A DNA stretch of 28,564 nucleotides from CAXXOK01 sp964640955 (GCA_964640955.1 CAZXJI010000032.1:1-28564); one strand, 5' to 3'. Counted from the first letter of the stretch, positions 7,594 to 18,414 are shown. The notes: generated by a model from the letters alone, not told the origin. Made by a program: numbers and translations.

Positions 7594-7833
7594 CATCATC
7601 GGATGACGCGGAACGCGCCGCCCGACAGGCAACGCCACAGAGACCGCCGTCTCGGCTGCAAGCGGCGGGCGGAGCCGGGTGCGGACACCATCCGCCGACG
7701 ATGCGCACGGCGCCCGTTAAAGCGCCTTACAACGAGTGGGAAGGGGCCGCGCGCCCGTTTCCAAGCAGGGTGGAACCACGAACGAAGCTTTTCGTCCGTC
7801 CCCGCAAAGGCATTGCGACGGGACGGATTTTTT
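7594..7833 (+). promoter_or_regulatory. T-box riboswitch controlling thrS
   Basis: The leader carries the T-box core AGGGTGGAACCACG at 7767-7780, the part that pairs with the uncharged tRNA acceptor end. A terminator follows: TCCGTCCC at 7795-7802 pairs with GGGACGGA at 7820-7827 and is followed by TTTTTTC. The base of stem I can form between CATCATCGG near 7594 and CCGACGATG near 7695. In the 3' side of stem I, ACC at 7687-7689 followed by A is the likely specifier triplet, a threonine codon matching the downstream gene. Uncharged tRNA-Thr would favour the antiterminator and switch thrS on. The core and terminator are read directly; the specifier position is inferred. Confidence 0.92.
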
Positions 7834-7866
7834 CTGTCCCCCCAAGATGAAAAGGAGAGGGAAACC

Positions 7867-9774
7867 ATGAAACTCAACATGCTGGGAAACACCTACGACG
7901 TGGCCGACCACAGCTCCGTGGGCGACCTGCTCAAATCGATCGACCCCGACGGGTTCAAGCAGTACTACGCCGTACGCCTCGCGGACGGCAAACTGTACGA
8001 CCTGTTCGCCCCCCTCGACGGCGATCAGGAAGTTGCGCCGCTCACCTTCGCCGACGAGGACGGCCGCAAGGTGTACCGCCATTCCTGCTCGCACCTGCTG
8101 GCCATGGCGGTCAAAAACCTGTATCCCGAGGCGCAGCTGGCCATCGGCCCCGCCATCGAGAACGGCTTCTACTACGACTTCGACGTGCCCTCCCCCTTCA
8201 CGCCGGACGACCTGCCCAAGCTGGAAAAGGAAATGAACAAGCTGGCGCACAAGTCCATCCGCCCGCGGCGCTACACCCTGCCGCGCTCCGAAGCCATCGC
8301 GCTGATGGAAGCGCGCAAGGAGCCCTATAAGGTGCAGCTGATACTGGACCTGCCCGAGGACGAGACCCTGAGCTTCTACGAGATGGGCGATTTTATCGAC
8401 CTGTGCGTGGGCCCGCACCTGCCCAACCTGACCTACATCAAGGCGTTCAAGCTCACGCAGATCGCCGGGGCCTACTGGCGCGGCGACGAGCACAACAAGA
8501 TGCTCTGCCGCATCTACGGCACCTGCTTCCCCGACAAGGCACAGCTGGACGAATACCTGACGCAGCTGGAAGAGGCCAAGAAGCGCGACCACCGCAAGCT
8601 GGGCCGCGATCTGGACCTGTTCGACATCCGCGACGAGGGGCCGGGCTTCCCCTTCTTCTACCCCAAGGGCATGGTGCTGCGCAACATTCTGGAGGATTAC
8701 TGGCGCGACATCCACCGCAAGGCAGGCTATGAGGAGATCAAGACCCCCATCATGCTCAACCGCGCCCTGTGGGAACGCAGCGGCCACTGGGCCAAGTACC
8801 GCGAGAACATGTACACCACCCGCATCGACGATACGGATTTCGCCATCAAGCCCATGAACTGCCCCGGCGGCATCCTCGTGTACGAACGCAGGCTGTGGAG
8901 CTATCGCGACCTGCCCTGCCGCAGCGGCGAGCTGGGCCTGGTACACCGCCACGAAAAGAGCGGCGCGCTGCACGGGCTGATGCGCGTCAGGTGCTTTACG
9001 CAGGACGACGCGCACATCTACATGACGCCCGAGCAGATTCGCGACGAGATCAAGGGCGTCTATCACCTGATCGACCACATCTACACACAGTTCGGCTTCC
9101 CCTACACGGTGGAGCTGTCCACGAGGCCCGAGAACTCCATCGGTACGGACGAGATGTGGGAGCAGGCGACCAGCGGGCTACGGGGCGCGCTGGACGACCT
9201 GGGGGTGAAGTACACCGTCAACGAGGGCGACGGCGCCTTCTACGGGCCCAAGATCGACTTCCACCTGCGCGACTGCATCGGGCGCACGTGGCAGTGCGGC
9301 ACCATTCAGCTGGACATGAACCTGCCGGAGCGCTTCGACCTTACCTACACCGGCCCGGACGGCGAAAAGCACCGCCCCGTGATGATCCACCGCGTGGCCT
9401 TCGGGTCGCTGGAGCGCTTCATCGGCATCCTGACGGAGCAGTACGGCGGCGCGTTTCCCACGTGGCTGGCGCCCGTGCAGGTGAAGATATTGACCATTAC
9501 CGACCGAAGCGACGAAGCCGCAAAGGAGCTGCAAAGCCTCCTGCTGGCCGAAAACCTGCGGCCGGAGCTCGACCTGCGCAACGAGAAGATCGGCTTCAAG
9601 GTGCGCGAGGCGCAGATGATGAAGATCCCCTACATGTTCGTGCTGGGCGACCGCGAGGCCGCCGACAGGACCGTCACCATCCGCAACCGCAAGGGCGACA
9701 ACCTGGGTACCCTGCCGTTTGCCGAGGCCGTCGCCCTGGTGAAAAAACTCAACGACGACAAGACGCTGGACTGA
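7867..9774 (+). CDS. thrS: Threonine-tRNA ligase
   Basis: This 635-residue protein has the full bacterial ThrRS layout. A TGS domain occupies about residues 1-60. The second N-terminal (editing) domain contains HSCSHLLAMAV and, further on, the CVGPHLP motif. The class II catalytic core has MNCPGG, RHEKSGALHGLMRVRCFTQDDAHIY and IHRVAFGSLERFIGIL, which supply the Cys and two His zinc ligands that select threonine. The anticodon-binding domain is C-terminal. The open frame continues upstream through the T-box leader, but the ATG at 7867 is the start because AAAGGAGAGGG lies just before it and the TGS domain begins there. Confidence 0.97.
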   Translation: MKLNMLGNTYDVADHSSVGDLLKSIDPDGFKQYYAVRLADGKLYDLFAPLDGDQEVAPLTFADEDGRKVYRHSCSHLLAMAVKNLYPEAQLAIGPAIENGFYYDFDVPSPFTPDDLPKLEKEMNKLAHKSIRPRRYTLPRSEAIALMEARKEPYKVQLILDLPEDETLSFYEMGDFIDLCVGPHLPNLTYIKAFKLTQIAGAYWRGDEHNKMLCRIYGTCFPDKAQLDEYLTQLEEAKKRDHRKLGRDLDLFDIRDEGPGFPFFYPKGMVLRNILEDYWRDIHRKAGYEEIKTPIMLNRALWERSGHWAKYRENMYTTRIDDTDFAIKPMNCPGGILVYERRLWSYRDLPCRSGELGLVHRHEKSGALHGLMRVRCFTQDDAHIYMTPEQIRDEIKGVYHLIDHIYTQFGFPYTVELSTRPENSIGTDEMWEQATSGLRGALDDLGVKYTVNEGDGAFYGPKIDFHLRDCIGRTWQCGTIQLDMNLPERFDLTYTGPDGEKHRPVMIHRVAFGSLERFIGILTEQYGGAFPTWLAPVQVKILTITDRSDEAAKELQSLLLAENLRPELDLRNEKIGFKVREAQMMKIPYMFVLGDREAADRTVTIRNRKGDNLGTLPFAEAVALVKKLNDDKTLD

Positions 9775-9805
9775 TTCCCGCTTTCGCCGACGCAAGGAGG
9801 TTCAT

Positions 9806-10273
9806 ATGCCCGCATCCCTGTCCATCCCGCCCGCCGTGGAAGCCGACTATCCCGAGCTCGTCGCGGCGGGCCGGGCCGCCTTTCAGGCGGATAAGGAGCG
9901 CTACGGCGAGGGCCCTTCCATCTATGAAGACCCTTCTTTCCTGCTTCCGCTGCTCGCGGGCGGGGACGGCGTGGTGCGCAAGATGGTCGCGGACGGCAAA
10001 ACCATCGGGGTCATCATCACGTTTGCCACCGGGCCGGACACGCGACGGCTGGGCTGCCTGTGCCTGCCGCCCGAAGAGCAGAACAGGGGATACGGCACGG
10101 AGGCCATCCGCCTCTTGGAAGCCGCCTACCCCGACACGAAGTGCTGGACGCTGGACACCCCCGCCGATAACGTTCGCAACCGCCATTTTTACGAGAAGAA
10201 CGGCTATCGCGTCGTCGGAAAAACCGACAACGAAACAGGGCCGAAGCTGGTGCTGTTCGAAAAACGGCTGTAG
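9806..10273 (+). CDS. GNAT-family N-acetyltransferase
   Basis: This 155-residue protein has a GNAT fold. The acetyl-CoA pyrophosphate loop is QNRGYGTEAI in motif A. The C-terminal DNVRNRHFYEKNGYRVVGK is the typical motif B end, with Asn and Tyr near the CoA. The substrate cannot be told from sequence. AAGGAGG precedes the ATG, and the gene begins 31 bases after thrS, so it can be read through from the T-box unit. A terminator lies about 60 bases after the stop. Confidence 0.85.
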   Translation: MPASLSIPPAVEADYPELVAAGRAAFQADKERYGEGPSIYEDPSFLLPLLAGGDGVVRKMVADGKTIGVIITFATGPDTRRLGCLCLPPEEQNRGYGTEAIRLLEAAYPDTKCWTLDTPADNVRNRHFYEKNGYRVVGKTDNETGPKLVLFEKRL

Positions 10274-10334
10274 CCCCCCGGGTCCGACCGTGCGGCGGAG
10301 AGAGCCGCCGGCTCAAACCCGCCGACACAAACAG

Positions 10335-10367
10335 GCCGTGCCGTAACTTAAGCGGCGCGGCTTGTTT
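10335..10367 (+). terminator. Terminator after the first GNAT gene
   Basis: GCCGTGCCG and CGGCGCGGC form a 9-bp stem with one G-U pair around a nine-base loop, then TTGTTTTCG. The T-rich tail also contains the -35 of the next promoter. A second small hairpin, CGGCGG/CCGCCG, lies at 10293-10310. Confidence 0.65.
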
Positions 10368-10390
10368 TCGTTTGTCTTTTTCGGTATACT
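10362..10390 (+). promoter_or_regulatory. Promoter of the second GNAT gene
   Basis: TTGTTT and TATACT are 17 bases apart and end 21 bases before the start codon at 10412. The -35 overlaps the tail of the preceding terminator. Confidence 0.65.
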
Positions 10391-10411
10391 CCTCACAGAG
10401 GAGGGGATCAT

Positions 10412-10981
10412 ATGGATATCCGGATCGAAGCGCTCACGCCCGCGCGTGTGGATGATTTCTTCACCTTTTTCGTGCAGGTCGCGTTCCGTGATCATCCCGA
10501 ATGGGGCTGCGGCTGCTACTGCTGCTTCTACCACGCGACCGGCATGGACGATTGGGACACACGAACCCCCGCGGACAACCGCGCCTGGGCGCGGGAGATG
10601 ATCCTCGCGGGAGGCATGCGGGGACTTTTGGCCTACGACGGGGATACGCCCGTGGGCTGGTGCCACTACGACCTGATCGCGAATCTTCCCGGCACACGCG
10701 CTTTCACCGAAGGGCTCGCGTCGGACGACCCGCAAAGCGCCGCCGTCGTCTGCTTCACCGTCGCGCAGGGCTGGCGCAGCCGGGGCGTGGCGACGAAGCT
10801 GCTTTCGGCGGCGCTGGCCGACCTGGAGGCCTGCGGCGTTACGCGCGTGGAGGCATACCCCGTGCTTTCGGACGAATCCCCGGAGCATAATTACCCCGGG
10901 CCCCTCGCGCTGTATGAAAAACTCGGTTTTACGCAAGTCCGGCAAACGAAGGGCCGCGCGCTGGTGGAAAAGCGGCTATAG
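10412..10981 (+). CDS. GNAT-family N-acetyltransferase with Cys-rich N-terminus
   Basis: This 189-residue protein has the CoA loop AQGWRSRGVATKLLSAAL and a C-terminal GPLALYEKLGFTQVRQ typical of GNAT enzymes. The N-terminal third carries an unusual cluster, CGCYCCFYH, seen in a poorly characterised subgroup of GNATs; whether it binds metal is unknown. GAGGAGGGG lies just upstream of the ATG. It has its own promoter. Its stop codon overlaps the stop of the converging diguanylate cyclase gene within the hexamer CTATAG. Confidence 0.85.
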   Translation: MDIRIEALTPARVDDFFTFFVQVAFRDHPEWGCGCYCCFYHATGMDDWDTRTPADNRAWAREMILAGGMRGLLAYDGDTPVGWCHYDLIANLPGTRAFTEGLASDDPQSAAVVCFTVAQGWRSRGVATKLLSAALADLEACGVTRVEAYPVLSDESPEHNYPGPLALYEKLGFTQVRQTKGRALVEKRL

Positions 10982-12196
10982 TCCCCCGGTCTGCCCCACC
11001 GCCGTGGCGGCGGTTGTCGCGGCTCGATCCCGACAGGCGTTTTCCGCCGACTCCGTCTTCTTCTTTTCCAGTTTGACGGCGTACATGCTCTTGTCCGCCG
11101 CGATCAGCAGCGCGTCGGTCGTATCGGCCGTTCCCGGGGCGTAGCGCGCCCTGCCGATGCTCAGCGCCAGTTGGTACGGCTCCGTGCCGGAGGCGTTGAA
11201 GTCTTTCACCCTCGCGTCGATCTCCTCCGCCATCTCGTCAAGCGTCCGGCCGTCCCTGTCCTTGCCGACGATGGTGAACTCGTCCCCGCCCAACCGGGAA
11301 AGGAAGCAGTCCCGCTGGTTGCAAAGCGCCTTGAGGATTTCGGCGATCTGCGTCAGCGCCCGGTCGCCGGCCGCGTGTCCGAACGTGTCGTTGATGCTTT
11401 TAAAGTTGTCCGCGTCCAGCATGATCAAAAACAGCCTGGAATCGATATCGGCATAGTTGGTTTCCAGGTCCAGGTAGCGCTTGAGCATGCGCCGGTTGTT
11501 GAGCCCCGTGAGCGCGTCGGTGGAGATCTGGCGGTTTAATACGTAGATGTAGACGATCACGAAGGAGACGATCACGCTGGGCCAGGTAAGCGAGGTGCCG
11601 TAAAACAGCCCCTGCATGATCCCCCCCAGGATGGGCGGGACGGAGAACATCATCAGGTAGGTCAGGTCGCGCCGTTCGGCGGGCGAATCGCAATGCTTCA
11701 TTTTGTAAATGACGATCACCATCGCCCAGATCAGGTACACGTAAAAAACGGTGAAATATACAAAAAACAACGGTTCCCGGTGATACGTGCATCCCTCGTC
11801 GATGGAAAACGCCACCGGCATGAAGAAATTGACGATCACCAGCCCGAAGTTGGCAACCAGCGGGAAGGCGTACAGCGGCGCCCTGCCTTGAAGCCCCCGC
11901 TCGCTGGAAAACACGCGCAGGTCGCAATAGGCCACCCACAGCATGGCGATCAGCGGATTGACGACATAGCTTACGCCGGTCAGCACGAACAGAAGCGTTC
12001 GCCCACCGGGGTACACGACGCCGTCCAGCAGCCACAGCACCCCGTCCAGCAGCAGCACGAACGCGCCGCAAAGCAATACGGTGTTGAATATTCGGTCGTC
12101 CAATGCGTAACAGCCGGAACGCCGCTGATTCAGGTAGAACAGCAACAGAATGATCATGCCGAGAAAATCCATTTCGGCATATGCGATAACAGCCAT
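10976..12196 (-). CDS. Membrane-bound diguanylate cyclase (GGDEF)
   Basis: This 406-residue protein has about six or seven hydrophobic segments in residues 10-220, then a GGDEF domain. The domain starts at STDALTGLNNRR (225-236) and contains DADNFKSINDTFGH (261-274) and the active-site GGDEF at 303-307. It should make cyclic di-GMP from two GTP at the inner membrane. The inhibitory I-site (RxxD, five residues before GGDEF) is absent: the sequence there is QRDC. The sensory N-terminal part matches no domain I can name. AGGTGAGG precedes the ATG. No EAL or PilZ protein occurs in the window to reveal the target. Confidence 0.92.
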   Translation of the reverse strand: MAVIAYAEMDFLGMIILLLFYLNQRRSGCYALDDRIFNTVLLCGAFVLLLDGVLWLLDGVVYPGGRTLLFVLTGVSYVVNPLIAMLWVAYCDLRVFSSERGLQGRAPLYAFPLVANFGLVIVNFFMPVAFSIDEGCTYHREPLFFVYFTVFYVYLIWAMVIVIYKMKHCDSPAERRDLTYLMMFSVPPILGGIMQGLFYGTSLTWPSVIVSFVIVYIYVLNRQISTDALTGLNNRRMLKRYLDLETNYADIDSRLFLIMLDADNFKSINDTFGHAAGDRALTQIAEILKALCNQRDCFLSRLGGDEFTIVGKDRDGRTLDEMAEEIDARVKDFNASGTEPYQLALSIGRARYAPGTADTTDALLIAADKSMYAVKLEKKKTESAENACRDRAATTAATAVGQTGGL

Positions 12197-12259
12197 ATGA
12201 CCTCACCTTTGGTTCTTTTCTGTGCGAAAGAAACACATCGTTCACTTTTCCCTGCGGCC

Positions 12260-12288
12260 AGTATACCATGCAACGGCTGGGGCGTCAA
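12260..12288 (-). promoter_or_regulatory. Promoter of the diguanylate cyclase gene
   Basis: On the minus strand TTGACG and TATACT are spaced by 17 bases, about 65 bases before the start codon. Confidence 0.7.
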
Positions 12289-12331
12289 CGGTTTTTAAGG
12301 CGGCGGACAGTCAAACGCAGGCTGGACGCGC

Positions 12332-13219
12332 ATGGAAAAATGTGTTAGCCTACTGATAAACGTTGCGAAAATTGACGAGCGGGTGATTCCATTGAAGATC
12401 AAGCATCGCGTATTCGAAATCATCAGCAAGGCGGAACAGGGCGACAAAGCCAGTCAGTTCTTTGATCTGTCGATCATATCACTGATCCTGCTGAGCGTTT
12501 TGTCTATTATTCTGGAATCCTTTCCTTCGCTGGCCAACCGTTATTCTTCCGTCTTTTACGGGCTGGAGGTCTTCACCGTAACAGTTTTTTCAGCCGAATA
12601 TCTCCTGCGTATCTGGACGGCCGACCTTTTGTATCCGGAAGCGCGCAGGCCGCGCCTTCGCTACGTCTTCTCCTTTATGGCGCTTGTCGATTTGGCTGCG
12701 ATCCTCCCTTTTTACCTTCCGTTCCTGTCACTCGACCTGCGTTTCCTGCGGCTACTGCGGCTCTTTCGGCTTTCCAGACTACTGCGGATTTTCAAACTGA
12801 GTCGCTATCTTGAATCGTTTCAGACCATCGCAAAGGTGATCCGGGCGTCCGCCTCGCAATTGGCCGCCTCCGTAGGCATGTGTTTCCTGATCGTGTTGAT
12901 CTCCGCCATTCTCATGTACACGGCGGAGAATCCCGCTCAGCCGGACGTATATCCGAATATTGCCGCGTCGCTCTGGTGGTCGATCTGCACGCTGACGACC
13001 GTCGGTTACGGGGACGTTTATCCGATCACGGCGCTGGGCAAACTGCTAGCGTCGGTCATTTCCGTGGTCGGCATCGGAATCGTCGCCATTCCAACCGGTA
13101 TCATCAGCGCGGGGTTCATGGAAGCGACGGCTGCAAAGCGAAGGGAGCAAAAAGCAGCCAATCAGGCTGAAGCGCCCAAACGTTACTGTCCCTATTGCGG
13201 ACGCAAGTTGGACGACTAG
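12332..13219 (+). CDS. Voltage-gated potassium channel (Kv type, six transmembrane segments)
   Basis: The 295-residue protein has segments S1-S6. S4, about residues 135-159, has basic residues at every third position (R137, R140, R143, R146, R149, R152, K155, R158), the classic voltage sensor. The pore has WWSICTLTTVGYGD with the K+ selectivity filter at 222-228, and S6 ends near 264. The short cytoplasmic tail ends in YCPYCGRKLDD, a single CxxC zinc-knuckle-like motif. The ATG at 12332 has no good ribosome site; a TTG at 12392 (residue 21, giving MKIKHRVFEI) matches the usual family start. The true length may be 275. Codons are less GC-biased than neighbours, hinting at transfer or relaxed selection. 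Confidence 0.9.
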   Translation: MEKCVSLLINVAKIDERVIPLKIKHRVFEIISKAEQGDKASQFFDLSIISLILLSVLSIILESFPSLANRYSSVFYGLEVFTVTVFSAEYLLRIWTADLLYPEARRPRLRYVFSFMALVDLAAILPFYLPFLSLDLRFLRLLRLFRLSRLLRIFKLSRYLESFQTIAKVIRASASQLAASVGMCFLIVLISAILMYTAENPAQPDVYPNIAASLWWSICTLTTVGYGDVYPITALGKLLASVISVVGIGIVAIPTGIISAGFMEATAAKRREQKAANQAEAPKRYCPYCGRKLDD

Positions 13220-13322
13220 CCTTCTTTCGGTTTGTCGGGGCGCGTTCCGCCCCCGCCGCCGGCCTTTCCCGGCCGTTCCGCCGAAACGAAATGAAAAAAA
13301 CAATATATAAGGAAGAAACCCC

Positions 13323-13351
13323 TTTTCAAACGCGCCGGAAAATGGTATAAT
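13323..13351 (+). promoter_or_regulatory. Promoter of gyrB
   Basis: TTTTCA and a perfect TATAAT are 17 bases apart. Transcription would begin near 13358, leaving a leader of about 135 bases. Between the channel stop and this promoter are GC-rich hairpins (for example GGGGCG/CGCCCC near 13237) but no convincing T-run terminator. Confidence 0.7.
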
Positions 13352-13383
13352 AAATCGTTGAAAAACAAGGCTTTTGAACGCTT

Positions 13384-13471
13384 GCGCAGTGGGTTCGGCG
13401 GTCGTTTGGTTCCCGGCGTTTACCGCCGGGTTCCCGTTTGATTCCGACGTTCCGTCGCTCCCCGGCTGCGC
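13384..13471 (+). promoter_or_regulatory. Structured leader of gyrB
   Basis: An outer stem GCGCAG (13384-13389) with CTGCGC (13466-13471) encloses a 7-bp hairpin CCCGGCG/CGCCGGG with a five-base loop (13412-13430). The outer stem closes just before the AAAGGAG ribosome site. No known riboswitch was recognised; a role in gyrB translation is conjecture. Confidence 0.35.
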
Positions 13472-13493
13472 ACCCAAAGGAGTGTATCATCCG

Positions 13494-15548
13494 GTGCAGA
13501 ATTACCCCAACGAACCGCGGGACTCTTCCGACGAGGAGAACCTGAACGAAGAAATCGCCGCCCCCGAAGCGACCAACGCCCAGACCGCCCCGCACAGCAG
13601 CGCCACCAGCGCCACCGCCGTGCAGGAAAACGTATATGACGAAAACCAGATTCAGGTGCTGGAAGGCCTGGAGGCCGTTCGCAAACGCCCGGGCATGTAT
13701 ATCGGCTCCACGGACTACCGGGGGCTGCACCACTGCGTGTACGAAATCGTCGACAACGCCGTGGACGAAGCGCTGGCCGGCTATTGCAGCGATATCGTCG
13801 TTACCCTGCACGCGGACGGCTCCTGCGAAGTGAAGGACAACGGCCGCGGCTTTCCCGTGGGCATCCATCCCAAGCTGGGCCGCCCCGCGGTGGAGGTGTG
13901 CCTGACCATTCTGCACGCCGGCGGCAAGTTCGGCGGCGAGGGCTACAAGGTGTCCGGCGGCCTGCACGGCGTGGGCGCCAGCGTCGTCAACGCCCTTTCC
14001 CGCCACCTGGAGGTTACCGTGTGGCAGGAGGGGAAAATCTACCGGCAGGAGTACGAGCGCGGCAAGGTGCTCTACGACCTCAAGGTGATCGGCGACACCG
14101 AAGAAACCGGCACGGCCATCCGCTTCTGGCCCGACGTGCGAACCGCCGAAAACCCCGACGGCATTTTTGAAACCGGGGATTTCCAATTCAACATCCTCAA
14201 GGTGCGCATGCGCGAGATGGCGTTCCTCAACAAGGGCATCCGCATTTCCATTACCGACGAGCGGGAAGACCCGCCCGTGGAGCGCGTGTACCATTACGAG
14301 GGCGGCATCGGCGAGTTTGTAAAATACCTGAATAAAAATAAACAGGTGCTGTTCCCCGAGCCCATCTACATCGAAGGGCTGGTCAACGACACCTACGTCG
14401 AGGTCGCCTTCCAGTACAACGACGGCTATCAGGAGAACATCTTCTCCTTCGCCAACAACATTCACACCCCCGAGGGCGGCACGCACCTTACCGGTTTTTC
14501 CACCGGCCTCACCCGCGCCATCAACGACTACGGCCGCAAGTTCAAGTTCCTCAAGGACAACGAACCCAACCTGAAAAGCGAGGACGTGCGCGAAAGCATC
14601 GCCGCCATCGTCAGCGTCAAGCTGCACGAGCCGCAGTTCGAAGGCCAGACCAAGTCCAAGCTGGGCAACAGCGAGACCCGCTCCATCGTGGATAACATGG
14701 TCAACAGCGAGGTGTCCCTGTACCTGGGCGAAAACCCCGCCGTGGGCAGGGCGATCCTCGAAAGGTGCATCGGCGCGGCGCGCGCGCGCGAGGCCGCCCG
14801 CAAGGCGCGGGAGCTGACCCGCCGCAAGAGCGTTTTGGAAAGCGCCTCCATGCCCGGCAAGCTCGCCGACTGCACCGAGCGCGACCCCGCCAAATGCGAG
14901 ATTTTCCTGGTCGAGGGCGACAGCGCCGGCGGCAGCGCCAAAACCGGGCGCGACCGCATGTTCCAGGCCATCCTGCCGCTGCGCGGCAAGATCCTCAACG
15001 TGGAAAAGGTGCGCATCGACCGGGCGCTGGGCAATGCCGAGATCAAGGCGATGATCACCGCGTTCGGCTGCGGCTACGGGGACGACTTTGACCTGGAACG
15101 CCTGCGCTACCACCGCATCGTGTGCATGACGGATGCCGACGTGGACGGCGCGCACATCCGCATCCTGATGCTCACCTTCTTTTACCGCTACATGCGGCCG
15201 CTGGTGGAGAAGGGCTACGTGTACATCGCCATGCCGCCGCTTTACAAGGTGACCAAGAACAAAAAGGAAAACTACGTCTACAACGACGACGAGCTGGAAA
15301 AGCTCCTGACCGAGATCGGCCGCGATCCCAAGCCGGACATCCAGCGCTACAAGGGTCTGGGCGAAATGAGCAGCGAGCAGCTCTGGCAGACCACCATGAA
15401 CCCCGAAACCCGCACCATGATGCGCGTGACCCTCTCCGACGCCATCGCCGCCGACGAGATGATGACGCTGCTGATGGGCGACCAGGTGGAGCCGCGCAAG
15501 GAGTTCATCGAGGAGAACGCCAAGCTCGTTACCAACCTGGACATATAG
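13494..15548 (+). CDS. gyrB: DNA gyrase subunit B
   Basis: This 684-residue protein is the ATPase subunit of gyrase, which introduces negative supercoils together with GyrA. The GHKL ATPase has YEIVDNAVDEA, the GGKFGG loop and SGGLHGVGASVVNALS. The TOPRIM domain has FLVEGDSAGGSAK and DADVDGAHI. The end QRYKGLGEM followed by the C-terminal block is typical. The start is GTG at 13494, eleven bases after AAAGGAG; there is no in-frame ATG between it and the Met of PGMYIG. This leaves a 47-residue, Glu/Ala/Thr-rich, probably disordered N-terminal extension before the conserved YDENQIQVLEGLE. QRYKGLGEM and co-location with gyrA argue against parE. Confidence 0.95.
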   Translation: MQNYPNEPRDSSDEENLNEEIAAPEATNAQTAPHSSATSATAVQENVYDENQIQVLEGLEAVRKRPGMYIGSTDYRGLHHCVYEIVDNAVDEALAGYCSDIVVTLHADGSCEVKDNGRGFPVGIHPKLGRPAVEVCLTILHAGGKFGGEGYKVSGGLHGVGASVVNALSRHLEVTVWQEGKIYRQEYERGKVLYDLKVIGDTEETGTAIRFWPDVRTAENPDGIFETGDFQFNILKVRMREMAFLNKGIRISITDEREDPPVERVYHYEGGIGEFVKYLNKNKQVLFPEPIYIEGLVNDTYVEVAFQYNDGYQENIFSFANNIHTPEGGTHLTGFSTGLTRAINDYGRKFKFLKDNEPNLKSEDVRESIAAIVSVKLHEPQFEGQTKSKLGNSETRSIVDNMVNSEVSLYLGENPAVGRAILERCIGAARAREAARKARELTRRKSVLESASMPGKLADCTERDPAKCEIFLVEGDSAGGSAKTGRDRMFQAILPLRGKILNVEKVRIDRALGNAEIKAMITAFGCGYGDDFDLERLRYHRIVCMTDADVDGAHIRILMLTFFYRYMRPLVEKGYVYIAMPPLYKVTKNKKENYVYNDDELEKLLTEIGRDPKPDIQRYKGLGEMSSEQLWQTTMNPETRTMMRVTLSDAIAADEMMTLLMGDQVEPRKEFIEENAKLVTNLDI

Positions 15549-15719
15549 CGGTCGCGTACGCTCCCTTTGGGGAAGGGATTGCGATCCCCTCCCCCAACCT
15601 TCCCCAAGGGCCGTGCCTGCGGGCCTATAAGAGTACCGAAATCAAGCGTGTGCTTAACAGGCATCGCCGTGGGGGAAAACGTTGGCAACATCCTGCCTTG
15701 CGGCAGTTAGGAGATTGAT
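15549..15719. repeat. Hairpin-rich intergenic element between gyrB and gyrA
   Basis: CCCTTTGGGGAAGG (15563-15576) pairs with CCTTCCCCAAGGG (15598-15610) with one bulge. Inside it GGGAT-TGCG-ATCCC makes a smaller hairpin. A 13-mer CGTGCCTGCGGGC (15612-15624) also occurs inverted at 315-327. There is no T-run, so gyrA can still be read from the gyrB promoter. No gene is supported. The style fits a dispersed intergenic repeat. Confidence 0.45.
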
Positions 15720-18293
<2,574 letters not shown>

Positions 18294-18327
18294 CCGCCAC
18301 GGAACAGGTATAAGGAATAACGGCAAC

Positions 18328-18360
18328 GCGGGCATCGGCCATACGGCCGGTGCCCGCTTT
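18328..18360 (+). terminator. Terminator of gyrA
   Basis: GCGGGCATCGGCC and GGCCGGTGCCCGC form a 13-bp stem (one G-U) closed by ATAC, followed by TTT. It lies 35 bases after the gyrA stop. Confidence 0.75.
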
Positions 18361-18414
18361 ATGCTGCCCAAAAGAGGGTTTCGTCTTCGCGCAATATCGC
18401 GTTTTTTACCCGGT

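Noticed and set aside
7579..7866. In-frame N-terminal extension of ThrRS
   Set aside because: The stretch is the T-box leader with its terminator; a strong ribosome site and the TGS domain begin at 7867.
13636..13833. ATG at 13636 as an alternative gyrB start
   Set aside because: It is in a different frame from the GyrB protein; the in-frame start with a ribosome site is the GTG at 13494.
14690..14705. DnaA-box-like TGGATAACA near the middle of gyrB
   Set aside because: A single imperfect match inside conserved coding sequence; no cluster of boxes and no AT-rich unwinding region.
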